DNA from: Campanula takesimana | Taxonomy: Eukaryota; Streptophyta; Magnoliopsida; Asterales; Campanulaceae | Direction of reading: 5' to 3' | Length of the DNA stretch: 64,000 nucleotides | Assembly: GCA_026119855.1 (NCBI GenBank) | Contig: JAOWBW010000868.1 | Coordinates: forward strand, 124,001-188,000 | Shown here: piece after piece, positions 47,054-58,639 of the stretch | Position numbering within the stretch: the stretch's first letter is position 1 | Layout of the letters: each line of letters begins with the position of its first letter | Notes under the pieces: model-generated | What the model was told of the DNA's origin: nothing | The model's input: the letters and a program-made list of their open reading frames with translations, nothing else | Database searches by the model: none | Program-made: the position numbers and the translations under genes

Positions 47054-48591
47054 CTGCACAAGTGTGCAGACAACTGACTGCATAACTGTATAATTGTATA
47101 TTACAGTAAACACAAAAAAAAGAAGAAGGAAAAAGTAGTCTGCATTCATTCTATTGCACGATTGTATCTTGTGATCACTTGGTCAACTAAGTTCCTTGAC
47201 TCCGAGTTTTGACCCTTGAATGTGAGATCCTTCTTAACTTGATAATAAAAATTATCTTGTTAATTCCTCCGTGTTGTTTATCATGGAGTGGGCACTTAAT
47301 CTAAGGTTACGGGGAAAGCAAGCTGCCTCCAGTCTTTGAAGTTACTACTTATTTAAGCAAATTGCTGAAGTGTATCCATACATAACTTGAGAATCAGGGT
47401 AACACTGTATTGAGAGAGTGAAAAGCTCCTCCCCGTAACTGATTCATAAGTCATAAGACTTCAATGGGAGTATTCTAGAGGCTGCATGATTGAAGGAAAT
47501 TCTCATTGACTTCCTGTGATTTGAAACCGAGTCATGGACTGAGTTGATCATATTATGTCACACCAAAATTGAGACAATCTTCACTTGTGTGTTTAGGCAT
47601 AATTTTTCTAAGTATTTTTCTCTCTTGGTATTAACATCATCAAATTGAATTGTTGTTCTTATGTGTTAAAGATTGATGCTTTTCATATGATTAACGATAA
47701 TCTAATGGCGTGATGTTCAAGTTTCATTGTGCAGTTGGTGGAATTTATGGTACATTGTGGATAAATGGATTCAGTTGAATTTGGCAAGTTCTAATTCTGG
47801 GACGGACAATTTATCACAAAACATGGAAAAAGTTTGAATTTTAAATCAAAATCCTTGTTTGTTTTGGAATTCAAATGGGTACCTCAAAGTCACTCGGTTC
47901 TCCCTACTCCTTGGCCTACCCGAGTTCTTAGGAAAAATCACTGTCCTCCCTTGATATTTCCTCCATGTCAATTCTGGTTGTGAATTATGGTTTAGTAAAT
48001 CTCTTTTCTCATGTTTTCTAGCTACATTTCTCTTATCTCATCTTGTTCATATTCTGCAAATGCACTCTCTCTAACATTTTTGCAGATATATCCGAGATTT
48101 CAGGAGAAACTCTGAGTGATTGTGACACAAAATGATTGTTTGCCGCTGCTCTGATCAAGCTCAGGCATTTTGATTGTTAAGAATCCAGCTGGTGCTAAGC
48201 AATTTGTTCGTGCAACTGTGCGGACAACTGGTCACTCAACTGGACAGTGAACTGGTAAGTCTGTTACTGTTTTAAGGGGTAAGTACATCTCTTACAGAAC
48301 TCTCTGGTCTATAAAGGTTTGCTGCGAAATGAGTTGAGATTGATGATGCTCTTAGAGGTAGTTTTATTAGGGAGATTCAAATTTAGGGGGAGTGGAAGAT
48401 ATTCACAATTTTCTTTCTTTGAGCTTGATGGTTCTTCTCAAAAAGGGGAAGAAAGATGTGGTCTTCATATTCAGGGGGAGAAAGATGTGTTCTAAAGATG
48501 TATTTAGGGGGAGTAGAATCCATTGTACAAATTCAGGGGAGAGATTATTGTTTTGGATATTTTGATCAGAACCACAAAGATATGGGGAGAT
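47054..48591 (+). other. SIRE-type 3' untranslated region
   Basis: These 1.5 kb contain no credible ORF. Near the end GGGGGAG-like purine tracts recur (about 48387, 48474, 48507, 48534), and ATGGGGAGA lies directly before the 3' LTR, serving as the likely polypurine tract. Extra long 3' parts are usual in SIRE elements. Confidence 0.65.
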
Positions 48592-49292
48592 TGAAAGAGT
48601 ATGAAATACTCATTTACTTATTTTTGTGTATCTTTGTGATTCTGATAATAATTATTGTATATAATTAGTTTAGTGTTATTTTAGGAATTAGTTGTAATTA
48701 TTTAGGAATAGTTTATTTTGGGTTATTTATTATTTTTATGATTTATTTGACTAACCTACTAATGTTTATCTTTGGTAGTTAGTGTTTTGTATTTTAGGTA
48801 AAGATGGACTATCTTCTTGGAAGGTGATTGGATGAGTATTGATCAAGAATATCTTCACCTCAAAGAAGACCATTATGCCGCATCTATAAATGAGGCGATC
48901 CCATTCAGTTCACAAACACGTTTTTTGTGATTCTTAGAGAGAATTTCGTTTTTGGTTAGAGAGTCATTGTTTTCTTGAAGTTCTTATTCATAAAGACTTC
49001 AAGTGTTTTAGTGTTCGGTTTATTCTAGAGATCTAGAATAGGTTTGATCTTTTCGTTGTTTTTGTTTCTTTCATAATCTTGTATTCTGCAAGATCTTTAT
49101 TAATGAAAGTTTTCCAGCAAGTAATTCTTGCTGAAGTGTTTAAATCTCTGTTTTAATTATTCCGCTGCGTTTCTGTGTTTTTGAGATTCTGTCTGTTGAC
49201 AGTTGACAGGATAACTTTCTTGACACTTGTGAGCACAACTGTACTCTTAAGTGGCTGTTTTCCAGAACAGTCCTAGCTGCTTATTTCTTTCA
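48592..49292 (+). repeat. 3' LTR of SIRE-type element
   Basis: This 701-bp copy of 43169-43865 has about 15 single-base differences and few one-base indels. It is followed by the GTTTC duplication. Confidence 0.95.
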
Positions 49293-49301
49293 GTTTCAGT
49301 A

Positions 49302-50344
49302 CCCACTTGACCCTCTCACTTAGATGTAAACAAAAATAAATTGGAACCGGATCGTACCAATAGAACCGAACCAAATATAATCAGACCAAACCAATAATCA
49401 CGGTCCAGTTCTGGTTTTATATGTTTTCAGAATAGGTGTTTTGGTCTGATCCAGGTTCTGAAATTCTTTTACAATGGTTAGAACCGCACTGTACCAATAA
49501 TATAAAGTCAAAAACTTATGTGAGAACACTATGACCCGTCTCATGGATGAGACGGGTCATTTTTGACCCATAACCCGGCCCATTGAACCGGCTCCAGGAC
49601 CCAGGGAGCGACCCTGCCACGTGGCAGCCTCTCATAGGCCCCAATTTTTTTTTTTAATTTTTTTTTTGCTTTTTTTTTAAATTTTTATAATTTTTTTTTT
49701 GTTTTTTTTTTCGGTTTGTCAAAAGTAATAGTTACTATAACTTAATTTAATGACTGTATACATATAAAGTAACAGTTTGTATACATAAAAGTAATACATA
49801 TATACAGAAAAGTAACATTGCTTTTTTCTATGTTTTCTTCGTTTGCCAAAAGTAATACTTATTACAACTAAAATGTAACGAACGTGTTACTTATATGTAA
49901 TAATATTTATACATAATTGTAACACATATGTATAGAAAATGTAAGGATTCAACCATTTACATTTTTAGAGCTAAAAACACTTGATCAGTGTTACATGTAA
50001 AAGTATTACATTATCTATAGAAATATGTTATAATTTCTTTTATTAAAGTGTTACATTTACTTGTACAAACAATTACATTCATATATATGAGTTGTTACTT
50101 TTCAAATGTTACTTTCTTTCAAAAAATTAAATCAAAATACACAATATTTTACATTTTTGCAAAAGCATTATTACATTTCAGTATAAATGATAATTACATT
50201 TAGATATTGTTTGTGTTACATGTAATTATAGTTAGTATTAAATTTGAAAAAAATGGGTAAAACGAGCTTTTGTGTTTGTAAAACAGGTGTTACGTTTACT
50301 TATGATCAATGTTACCTTATATGTATACAGTCATTACATTAAGT
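49302..50344. repeat. GGAACC-rich stretch and truncated long-TIR element
   Basis: 49335-49500 is a decayed GGTTC/GAACC-rich piece. From about 49497 a long-TIR element begins (GTGAGAACAC, then GACCCGTCTCAT as a hairpin arm, then CCACGTGGCAGCC). Its GTAACATT/GTTACATT-rich core runs to 50340. The second terminal repeat is not seen, probably lost at the neighbouring foldback element. A relative with both ends is at 62095-62905. Confidence 0.6.
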
Positions 50345-50750
50345 TAGAGTTAAGCACCTATTTGGTCCTTAACCTATTGAGTTGTTTTCCTTTTGGTCCT
50401 TAACCTATTTTGGTTTTCCTTTTGGTCCTTGATGTACCTAGTTGCAGGATAAAGTGGTCCTTAACCTATTTTAGTTTTCCGTTTGGTCCTTTATGTACCT
50501 ATTTGCCGGACAAAGAGGTCCTTAAAATCGTCGACATGGCTTGTTGACCGATAGGAAAACCAAAATAGGTTAAGGACCACTTTGTCCTGCAAATAGGTAC
50601 ATCAAGGACCAAAAGGAAAACTAAAATAGGTTAAGGACCACTTTATCCTGCACCTAGGTACATCAAGGACCAAAAGGAAAACCAAAATAAGTTAAGGATC
50701 AAAAGGAAAACAAATCAATAGGTTAAGGACCAAATAGGTGTTTAACTCTA
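50345..50750. mobile_element. Foldback MITE, about 406 bp
   Basis: The left end TAGAGTTAAGCACCTATTTG and the inverted right end TAGAGTTAAACACCTATTTG open nearly continuous inverted repeats of TTTGGTCCTTAACCTATTTT. Each arm itself contains two or three direct copies of this phrase. The class is not assigned. Confidence 0.8.
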
Positions 50751-51204
50751 TAATTCTAGTGTCAATGAAATAGATTTTCTATTTAGTCTCAACTACTCTA
50801 GCCCAGAATGGATTCTACCTCTGTGTTACATGTCATGAAAGAGAACCTACTGGACGTCCATGCTATTTTTGTTAGCATGGAAATGGAAATGATTGTGGCA
50901 AATTTCTTATTTGTTTGCATTCACTAAGTGATTGCAATATTTTTGAAGTTAACTTTGATCTAAATTCTCTAAATAATTTAATGTAACAATTAGTAAAATC
51001 CGACTGGAACCCGACCAATGGAACTGGAACCAGTGCATCGGTTCCTATGTTCACTTGTTTGGTTCTGGTTCCGAATTTTACAAAACCGAAGTACATATTG
51101 GTACAGGTTCTGATTTCATGATGTTTTTTTTTTTTTAACCCCAACCCTCACTCCATTAACGCACAATTAGGGTGGTAAATGGGTTACTCAGAAGTAGAGC
51201 TGTA
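50751..51204. other. Non-coding spacer with GGTTCC-type repeat remnant
   Basis: No gene seen. 50998-51110 holds GGAACCAGTGCATCGGTTCC-like sequence related to the hAT-like family at 30721 and 33811. Confidence 0.5.
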
Positions 51205-51700
51205 AACGAGCCGAGCCGAGCTTTGGAGTTTTGGGCTCGAGCTCGTTTACGAATTATCGAGCTCGAGCTTTTATCGAGCTCGAGCTCGAGCCCATTTTCC
51301 TTGTTCGAGCTCGAATCGAATCGAGTTTCGAGTTGCTCGTGAGCCGCTCGCGAGCTTTTAACGAGCTGTTCGAACTCGAGTCTTTACGAGCCGAGCTCGA
51401 GCTTAAACATTTTTCTGAAAATTATGAAATCAAACGAGCTCGAGTTTGAGCCTTATGCTCGCGAGCTTTTCACGAGCTGTTCGAACTCGAGTCTTTACGA
51501 GCCGAGCTCGAGCTTAAACATTTTTCTGAAAATTATGAAATCAAACGAGCTCGAGTTCGAGCCTTATGTTCGCGAGCTTTTCACGAGCTGTTCGAACTCG
51601 AGCCTTTACGAGCCGAGCTTGAGCTTAAACATTTTTCTGAAAATTATAAAATCAAACGAGCTCGAGTTCGAGCCTTATCGAGTTCGAGCCTTACAGAGCT
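51205..51700 (+). repeat. GAGCTCGAG-rich minisatellite, about 118-bp unit
   Basis: About three copies of a unit containing CGCGAGCTTTTCACGAGCTG, GAGCCGAGCTCGAGCTTAAA and TTTTTCTGAAAATTATGAAA follow a block of GAGCTCGAG repeats. Open frames here (51231-51801) are stop-free repeats, not genes. Such sequences are common in plant genomes as parts of DNA elements. Confidence 0.85.
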
Positions 51701-51912
51701 CTGATAAGTGTTCTCTCCATTTTGAACAAAAACTCAATTTTTTTTTAATTTTTTTTTCTCTTTTTTTAATCTCAAAATATGTGTCTAATTTACAAATGTA
51801 ACCTCCTATTTACTTTTTTTTTTTGTCTTTTTTTGAAAAGCTCTTGTTCATTTAACTTCTCATATTACAAACGATTAATTGAATCGTATATATACCATCA
51901 GGTTGTAATATA

Positions 51913-52113
51913 CTCCTTCTGTCCCAAATTTTTATTTACTTATCAATTTACTTAAACTTTAACTAATATTTTACACAAAATTATTAATTCTCATAAAAAT
52001 TTAAAAATGGTTGTTAAAACATTAATAAATTATGTAAATTAATAATTTACATAAAATATTAATCAAAATTCAAATAGTTCGACTCTACATAACCAAAAGT
52101 TTGAGATAGAGAG
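51913..52113. mobile_element. Stowaway-like MITE, diverged
   Basis: CTCCTTCTGTCCCAAA and inverted CTCTCTATCTCAAACTTTTG, with TA flanks. Confidence 0.65.
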
Positions 52114-52139
52114 TACTAGTTTCATACAAAATAAGCATT

Positions 52140-52620
52140 TGGTGATGCCACATCAATTCCACCATAATAAATAAGTGACTTTTCATTTTTTTTCTATTAG
52201 CTAATAGTATTAGATAATAGTATTAGTTACTATATAGGGTAACTATTATAGTTAACTATTATAATAAATAATACTTATAATATTAATAGTTACTATAATA
52301 GTTAACTATTACTTATAATAGTAATAGTTACTATAATAGTTAACTATAATAGTTACTATTATAGTTAACTTATACTTGTAATAGTAATAGTTACTATAAT
52401 AATTAACTATAATAGTTACTATTACAGCTTTTTTTAGGGGTAGTTACTATTATAGTTAACTATTATAGTTACTATGGTAAAAAAAAAATTAATAACAAAT
52501 AGTTACTATGGTAGTTAATAATTATAGTTAACTATTATATTTTACTATAAATAGCTAACTATTATATTTAACTATTAATAGTTAACTATTTGTTTTAACA
52601 ATTATATTTAAAATTTGAGG
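52140..52620. repeat. Second copy of the TAGTTAACTA-rich element
   Basis: Starts like 36950-37010 (AAATAAGTGACTTTTCATTT, CTATTAGCTAATAGTATTAG, ATATAGGGTAAC) and runs into ATAGTTAACTATTATAGTTAC repeats. The shared start shows a transposed family rather than a simple microsatellite. Confidence 0.6.
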
Positions 52621-53129
52621 CCGACCGTATTTTAACGGTGAATTCATAACAATTAGTATATATCATTTAAATAACGCTATTATACTTAGTCAACTGTATT
52701 TAGTAAAACGTATGCTACGCTAGGTGTATAATATAGTATATGTTACATGTATGTATATATACATATAATACATACATACATCATACATACACACACATAT
52801 ACGGCTTTCGTCCCGCCTGACTTAAGAGGGAACTAGAATGAATGGAGGAGCTTATGAGAACATAAGTAATATTATCTTTCCATTTTTTGGCCGTACTACG
52901 TCGAGTATGACACTAAAAATGGCAAAATATCCTAAATCGGGCAGGATAGAGGGAGTATATAATAATGTATATAAATATGTGCTATATGTATGTATGTATG
53001 TATATATATAACATCCAATATTCCATATAGACACACACATATCATACATACATATATTTATGTATATAAATATGTGTTATAATGTATATATAATATCCAC
53101 TATACCATCTTTATATTATAATACAACTA
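52621..53129. other. TA/TATG microsatellites and a Stowaway remnant
   Basis: ATGTATATATAC and TACATACATACAT repeats at 52735-52800 and 52970-53100 flank a piece related to Stowaway (about 52800-52960, ending GATAGAGGGAG|TA). No gene. Confidence 0.5.
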
Positions 53130-54026
53130 AAAAAAAACTGCAAATTGATTTAGGACAAAGGAGGGCTGAGATTCACCCATAACCACCTAATCTAATGGCT
53201 GTTGTTAAACAATTATTTTTCCATTTCAACCCTAACCGTTAGATTGATTTTTAGGACTTAGATCCTATGGCTGTGATGAGGCGGTTTCTCAAATCTCATC
53301 TCCGTTCCCTCAATCTCTCAATCGCCATCTCTCTGTTCTTTCATAGCAGTCGAGCAGCGATAGAGAAGTACGGAGAAGACGACTGTACGTTGAGAGACTG
53401 AGCGGCTGGGTAGCCCATATCGCCGAGTGGTAGAGCTCCGACAGGGAGTGCAGCCGATGGAGATTCAAACAATTGCAAAGGGCAAACCGGCGCAGGAGAG
53501 TGGTGGAGCTCCGACAACGTAGCACCCAACGACACATTTGGCTTGAGGTGATTTTCTGCACAATTAATTTGCTAACCCTCTTTAACCCAAGGTTGCTTCT
53601 GACTTGAACTGGGAAGTATTTTTAGTCGATGGTTGTCAATTAAGCGGTTTCTGAAATTACCCCTGTCAATTTCGCAATCGCATTCTCTCTGCCACTTCCA
53701 AGCTTGATTATTGCCGTTGATGTTTGAGTATTCTATTCCCTAATTAGATCGAAGAATAGAAATGGTACTGCCATTTTTTGAAGGTTTGTTGGAGCTGAGT
53801 TTCAATTGCGTAGCCGTAAATAATGCTGCCACTAGCTCTCTGCTTAGAACAAAGTGGCACATCACAATGAGTCAATTACCAACCAAATTCTTTTCCATAA
53901 GCTCTCTGATTAACAACTGTTGTTTTGATTTCTTTCTTTGATTTTCTCCTGTGTTCCCTCTCAAGTATAGCTTCAGTTCAATATGAGTTTATTTTGTGGT
54001 ATATTTGCTAATCTTTCCATGGTATA
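53130..54026. other. Possible transcribed leader or gene relic
   Basis: The stretch is less AT-rich. It contains CCTCAATCTCTCAATCGCC and GTGGTAGAGCTCCGACA twice (about 53430 and 53500), but no ORF longer than about 80 codons. It may be a first exon relic of a host gene (AGGTGATTTTC at about 53546 could be a splice donor) or DNA captured by a transposon. Confidence 0.25.
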
Positions 54027-54848
54027 CTAGTAGGTAACCCGTGCTTTGCCCGAGAAACTAATTTGTTAGTTTTTTGCTATTTTTATTTAATAAAAAAACA
54101 TAATATTTTTTGGTATATAAGTATATTGTATATGAATTAAAACATTTCCATACAAATTTAGGACAATTGTGTTAAATTTTTTTAGCTTTTGTTGCATATA
54201 ATTTGTATTTATTATGATAATTAAAACTTAAAATTAAAGATAATTTATTATTATTATGAATTAACTTTTAATTCTATACATGATTTACTTAATAATATTA
54301 GCTATTGTCCAATAAATTATTTTTTATTATATATACACATTATAATTAGTAAATATAAAAGTCTATAGTGTACATATAATGTGTTAGTAGAATAATAAAT
54401 TAATTAACTAATAATATTAATAGTAATAATTTTTATATCTAGTAACTGTTATGATTAATTAATACTCCATTTTTTTAGAGTAAGAGTCCTACTTTGCTTA
54501 TGCACACTTATTAAAAAATAATAGAAAATTGATAAACATTGCAGGTCGGCTGATAATATAGATGTCCAAAACATAATTTATAGTGCAAGTGGACAATATA
54601 TAAGTTAGTAAGTTTGGTCTTTTTGTAATTATAGAAACATTAGAAAGAAAATAGAGTCCAAAACACTATTAATCTTTTCTTATAATTTGCCAATTTGAGA
54701 AAGACTCTCTGGAATATATTAAAATAGAAAGTAGAAATCTAACTCTTAGACGGAGTGAGTACTGCTAATACTAAATATTAGCATTTATTGTATAATTATT
54801 AACTGATACTATTAATAATAGTTAATTTATATAACAATTATAAAGGGG
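54027..54848 (-). mobile_element. AT-rich element with Helitron-like end, minus strand
   Basis: On the minus strand the end reads GGGCAAAGCACGGGTTACC, then TACTAG|T, like a Helitron 3' end with a decayed hairpin. The interior includes TTAGCTATTG- and TAGTTAA-rich sequence and a Stowaway copy (54465-54759). The other end is cut by Copia-3. The family link to 36960-38331 is tentative. Confidence 0.35.
54465..54759. mobile_element. Stowaway-like MITE
   Basis: Left end CTCCATTTTTTTAGAGTAAG and inverted right end CTCACTCCGTCTAAGAGTTA, with TA on both sides. Confidence 0.65.
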
Positions 54849-55573
54849 TATAGACTTTTGCAATCTTATTCTGATTATTCTCTTTTCACCTTCACAAAAG
54901 GTGTTGTTCAGATAAATGTGCTCGTATATGTTGATGATCTCATTATCTCGGGGAACGATTCCGCTGCGTTACGAGAGTTTAAAGCTTATTTGAGTGATTG
55001 TTTTAAAATGAACGATCTTGGGCCTCTTAAGTATTTTCTTGGTATTGAAGTTGCATGAAGCACTTCGGGATTATTTTTGTGTCAAAGAAAGTATGCTCTT
55101 GACATTATTCCTAAGAATGAATTATTGGGGGCAAAACCTGTAGAATTCCCTATTATTCAAAACCACAAACTTGGCCTTGCTACAGGCAAGGAGCTTTCTG
55201 ATCCAGATCGGTACAGATGCCTTGTGGGTCATCTAATTTATCTTGCAGTGACACGTCCAGACCTGGCCTACTCTGTACATGTTTTGTCACAATTTATGCA
55301 TGCTCCCCGGGAAGAACATTGGGCAGCTGCCTTGCGAGTTGTGCGTTACCTTAACGGCACAAATGGTCAGAGAATTCTCCTAACAAGTGACAATGACTTG
55401 AGTCTAAGTAGTTGGTGTGATTCTGATTGGGCTGCATGTCCTATCACTCGCAAATCTCTAACAGGTTGGGTGGTTTTTCTTGAAAATTTGCCCATTTCAT
55501 GGAAAACCAAGTAACAAGAAACAATGTCCCGATCTTCTACAGAGGCCGAATATAGATCCATGGTGGCTGTTAC
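54849..55573 (+). pseudogene. Copia-3 RT C-terminal half and RNase H start
   Basis: YSDYSLFTFTKG is followed by the catalytic VYVDDLIISGND (about 54925-54960) and LGPLKYFLGIEVA. A TGA at 55056-55058 breaks the frame in the same phase region. It resumes with LCQRKYALDI, RPDLAYSVHVLSQFM and the RNase H motif WCDSDWAACPITRKSLTGW. A stop follows SWKTK at 55512, then SSTEAEYRSM until the LTR insertion. RT and RNase H would convert RNA to DNA; this copy is dead. Confidence 0.9.
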
Positions 55574-56581
55574 TGTAGATACCCCGGGGAACCACGGCTT
55601 GGCTAGAGCGCGTGAGTTATCCTAGGATGTCTAATTGGTTTTAAGAGTCGCCACCCACGTTTTTTAGGAACGTAAGAAAACCTAATGTTTATGAGCCTAA
55701 GTTTGATTTACGAAAACAGAGATTCTTTGGGATGAGGGGTTTGGGGGTTAGGTTACAAAATGGGAAGTACTTAAACACCCATTTCGCCTGAGCAAAGTCG
55801 GTCTTGTTTGTTCATAATTCACTTTTAAAGATAAATGTGTTCTTCCTATTAAAATGATGATAAAAAGGGGTTTTAGAATTAAAATGTAGGGAGATGACTC
55901 CTAGGCCAATTCAATGTAATGAAAGGACCATTGGTGTCATGTCCCAAATGGTTTTGGGTGATTGCACATTCGATTGAAGAAGAAGAAGAAGAAGAAGAAG
56001 AAGAAGAAGGAGAAGAGAAGTGCTTAAGACATTTACCTATAGTATCCTTCAAAGAGAACCTCTTGTAAAGCCTTGAAGAAGAGGTTGAGTACTTTTGTTG
56101 AAGAAATCCCAAAGGAAAGGTTTAGGCAAGAAGTGAGTAAAAAAGTCTAAAATGATGATTTTCCAAGGTCCCCTTCCAATGATGGATTGGAGGGGTTTTT
56201 ATAGTTTAAAAGTGACTGTTTTTGGAGCCAAACGGAATCTCCAAGAAATATTTCCCGGGCAAAATCATGTATAATGAGCAAGGGAGAGATTCTTGGGCAG
56301 AATCTGTAACTGACACGCCCCAGAAGCGCGCGCATCCCACCTAGGCGGCGGAAGGCGCGCGCGTCTGGCCTCAAGGGGCGGAGGCGCGCGACTCTGAGAA
56401 GCAATTTTTGACAGAATGGACTAAAAAGTTAGAACTGTTATTCAGTTTAGTCCCGGTACTTAACGGAGTCCGTCTGGAACTTAACCAAAGTAACAGAAAC
56501 TAACAGAAAACACTTAGAAGAGGGAGAAACACAAAACCAAATGTGCAATCGGGGTGAGCGGTCCAAGGCGGGGTGTCTACA
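55574..56581 (-). repeat. Solo LTR of the Tat1 family
   Basis: This 1008-bp inverted relative of the Tat1 LTR reads TGTAGATACCCC at the left and GGGGTGTCTACA at the right. The perfect duplication GTTAC lies at 55569-55573 and 56582-56586. The interior of the element has been lost by LTR-LTR recombination. It keeps the stretch that is deleted in the Tat1 3' LTR. Confidence 0.95.
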
Positions 56582-56896
56582 GTTACTTGTGAATTGAAAT
56601 GGTTGAAGGGTCTTTTACTTAGCTTGGATGTTCATCATCCAAAGGCGATTCCTCTTTTTTGTGATAGTCAATCGGCTATACATCTTGCTCAAAATCCGGT
56701 TTTTCATCAACGATCGAAGCATATTGAAGTTGATTGTCATTTTGTTCAAGATGCAGTCAAGGAGGGTCTCATCGCTCCTTCCTATGTTCCTACATCTACA
56801 CAGTTGGCGGATATCTTTACCAAAGCCCTTGGCAAGAAGCAGTTTGATTTTCTTTTACGCAAGTTGGGCATTTTGAATCCCCATGCTCCAACTTAA
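56582..56896 (+). pseudogene. Copia-3 RNase H C-terminus
   Basis: Directly after the solo LTR the RNase H frame resumes: ELKWLKGLLLSL, LFCDSQSAIHLAQNPVFH, RSKHIEVDCHFVQD, QLADIFTKALG. It ends with a stop at 56894-56896, just before a GGGGG tract and the LTR. Removing the solo LTR and one GTTAC copy restores continuity with 55573. Confidence 0.92.
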
Positions 56897-56901
56897 GGGG
56901 G

Positions 56902-57144
56902 TGTTACGGAATATTGGGATCTCCTAATGGGTTTAGGAGATCCGATTGATATAACTCTCAGATTTGATAGAGATTTGGTTAGGTTAGAATTGTTCTAGAT
57001 TGCTTTCTTGTTCCCTACTCTTTAGAATCCTTTCCTAAAACGGATTTCGTTTATGTACTATAAATATAGATGAGATCAATGAAATTTACCAAGCTTTGAA
57101 ACCCTAAATATTATTCTTTCTTTTATGCCATATCTAGTTTAACA
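56902..57144 (+). repeat. Copia-3 3' LTR, 243 bp
   Basis: Starts TGTTACGGAATATTGGGATC after the purine tract AAGGGGG and ends CTAGTTTAACA. A TATA-like box (TATAAAT) lies at 57059-57065. The partner LTR is not in the window. Confidence 0.75.
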
Positions 57145-57413
57145 CATTTACATGGAGATTAAGAAAGAGTGGAAGTGATGAAAGTATTGTGAGTATAAAA
57201 ATAAAGTAGGAGAGAGAATGAGTAGGAGGAAATAGTAAGTTGATTGGTGTTGTGAGTATAAAAGTAAAGTATGAGAGAGAATGAGTGAGAGTAATAGTAA
57301 AGATTTTTTGTTATTTTTGGAAGGAGACATATACTCTGGGACAAACTAAAAAGAAATGGTGGACATATACCTATACCTAGTACGGAGGGAGTAGTATTTT
57401 TTGTTTGACAAAT
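57145..57413. repeat. Right part of a Stowaway-type MITE
   Basis: The stretch ends TACGGAGGGAG|TA (about 57381-57393) and contains GAGAGAGAATGAGT repeats as in the other Stowaway cores. The left end is missing or lies at the Copia-3 border. Confidence 0.5.
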
Positions 57414-58317
57414 TCTTGTATACAACGGCCGCACACCGTGCGGCAAGGTGTGCGGCTCCGCTACTTCTCGGCCATTACTGCTATGCTACAACCGACGGCC
57501 AGATCCAGCCCTCCCCTCTTCCCAGATCGCGACACGTGTCCCTTTTTAAAAAAAAAAACTCAAAAACTTTGAAATGCTATATCTTGATATTTATAACTCA
57601 GAAAAATAAAATAAAAATACCGTTGTGTTCGTCTCGTCGAGACAAAGAAAACTACATAGGTCATGATATGGTTTGATTTTTTTTTATAAAAAAAACATAC
57701 TTTTTAAAACACAAAAAAAATTAATCTACTTGCCAGCTCAAATGTAACACTCTGTTCTGATAAAAGTAACACTTCCATCTTCAAAAAGTAAAACTTTCTA
57801 CTGTAAAATTTAACAGCAGTTTTTACAAAAAAAAATTGGGTTTGCATTTCAATTGTTACTTTCACAATAAAAAATTGTTACATTTCATATATAATGTTAC
57901 ATTTAGGAATATAAACTCTTACAATTAAGAAAAAAAAATGTTACATTCATTTTTTATAAAATGTAACATTAGTTTTTAGTTGTCAATCCTATGTTAATTT
58001 TGGGAGGAAAAAAAAGTGTTACATTTGAAAAAATGAGTGTTACATTCATTTATAAAAAGTGTTACTTTAATTTAGTTGTGAATCTTTATGTTATCTTTAA
58101 TCTATTGCATCAAAATTGTGGTACATTTGTTTTGAAAAAAAGTATTACATTTGAAGAAAAAAAGTGTTACATTTCGGTATAAAAAGTGTTACTTTTTGTT
58201 GGAGGAAAAAAGTTAGGGTGGCAAAAAAAAAAAAAATATCTCGGCAAAAAAAATAAAATATGGCTCGGCTCGGCTCGGCGCCGCCGCACGGCGTGCGGCC
58301 GTTGTACGCGAGACAAG
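57414..58317. mobile_element. Long-TIR element with GTTACATT-rich core, about 0.9 kb
   Basis: Both ends carry (inverted) TACAACGGCCGCAC(A/G)CCGTG. The GC-rich ends enclose an AT-rich core with many GTTACATTT/AAATGTAAC strings. A fragment of the same family is at 41690-42060. No transposase. Mutator-like origin is possible. Confidence 0.65.
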
Positions 58318-58639
58318 CTCTTTTTGTTTTATTCACTCAATTTACTTTATTGCCATTTTATCCATGTAATTTTAAAAATAAAAAATAAGATATTTTTAAC
58401 AAAAGTTACAGGTTCAATTTAACAGTATCATTTATTTTAAATAAATCCTAATCAACAAGATTATTCACTCAATATAATTAACCTAATTACAACACACCCA
58501 ATCAAATCAATTACATAAATACATATAGATAGTACTAAATATATACTTATAATTTTGATCAATTATTTAGGGCGTTACACTATAATCATATCAATTAAGC
58601 TATCAAAAGTTCCAAGTTACTCATGAATTGGAGAACTTT

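Larger units (their letters stand above)
43169..49292 (+). mobile_element. SIRE/Maximus-type Ty1/copia element with internal deletions, 6.1 kb
   Basis: Two LTRs (697 and 701 bp, about 15 differences by eye) are flanked by a perfect GTTTC duplication (43164-43168 and 49293-49297). The inside keeps the primer site, a long gag with a coiled coil, the protease and pre-integrase remnant, the start of the RT region, the end of RNase H and a 1.5-kb 3' untranslated part with several GGGGGAG tracts. Integrase and nearly all RT are missing, so it must have moved with proteins from another copy, or lost these parts after insertion. The large gag with KLNNGKAKLDDVL-type motif is typical of the SIRE group. 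Confidence 0.9.
54849..57144 (+). mobile_element. Copia-3: 5'-truncated Ty1/copia element with short 3' LTR
   Basis: It begins abruptly inside RT, continues through RNase H, is split by a Tat1-family solo LTR (55574-56581), and ends with a 243-bp LTR (56902-57144). Because the 5' end is lost, no target duplication can be tested. A short LTR and this RNase H end would suit the Ale-like copia elements; lineage is a guess. Confidence 0.85.

Noticed and set aside
51231..51801. Glu/Leu-rich ORFs of 72 and 125 codons
   Set aside because: They follow the GAGCTCGAG minisatellite, with no start context or conserved domain.
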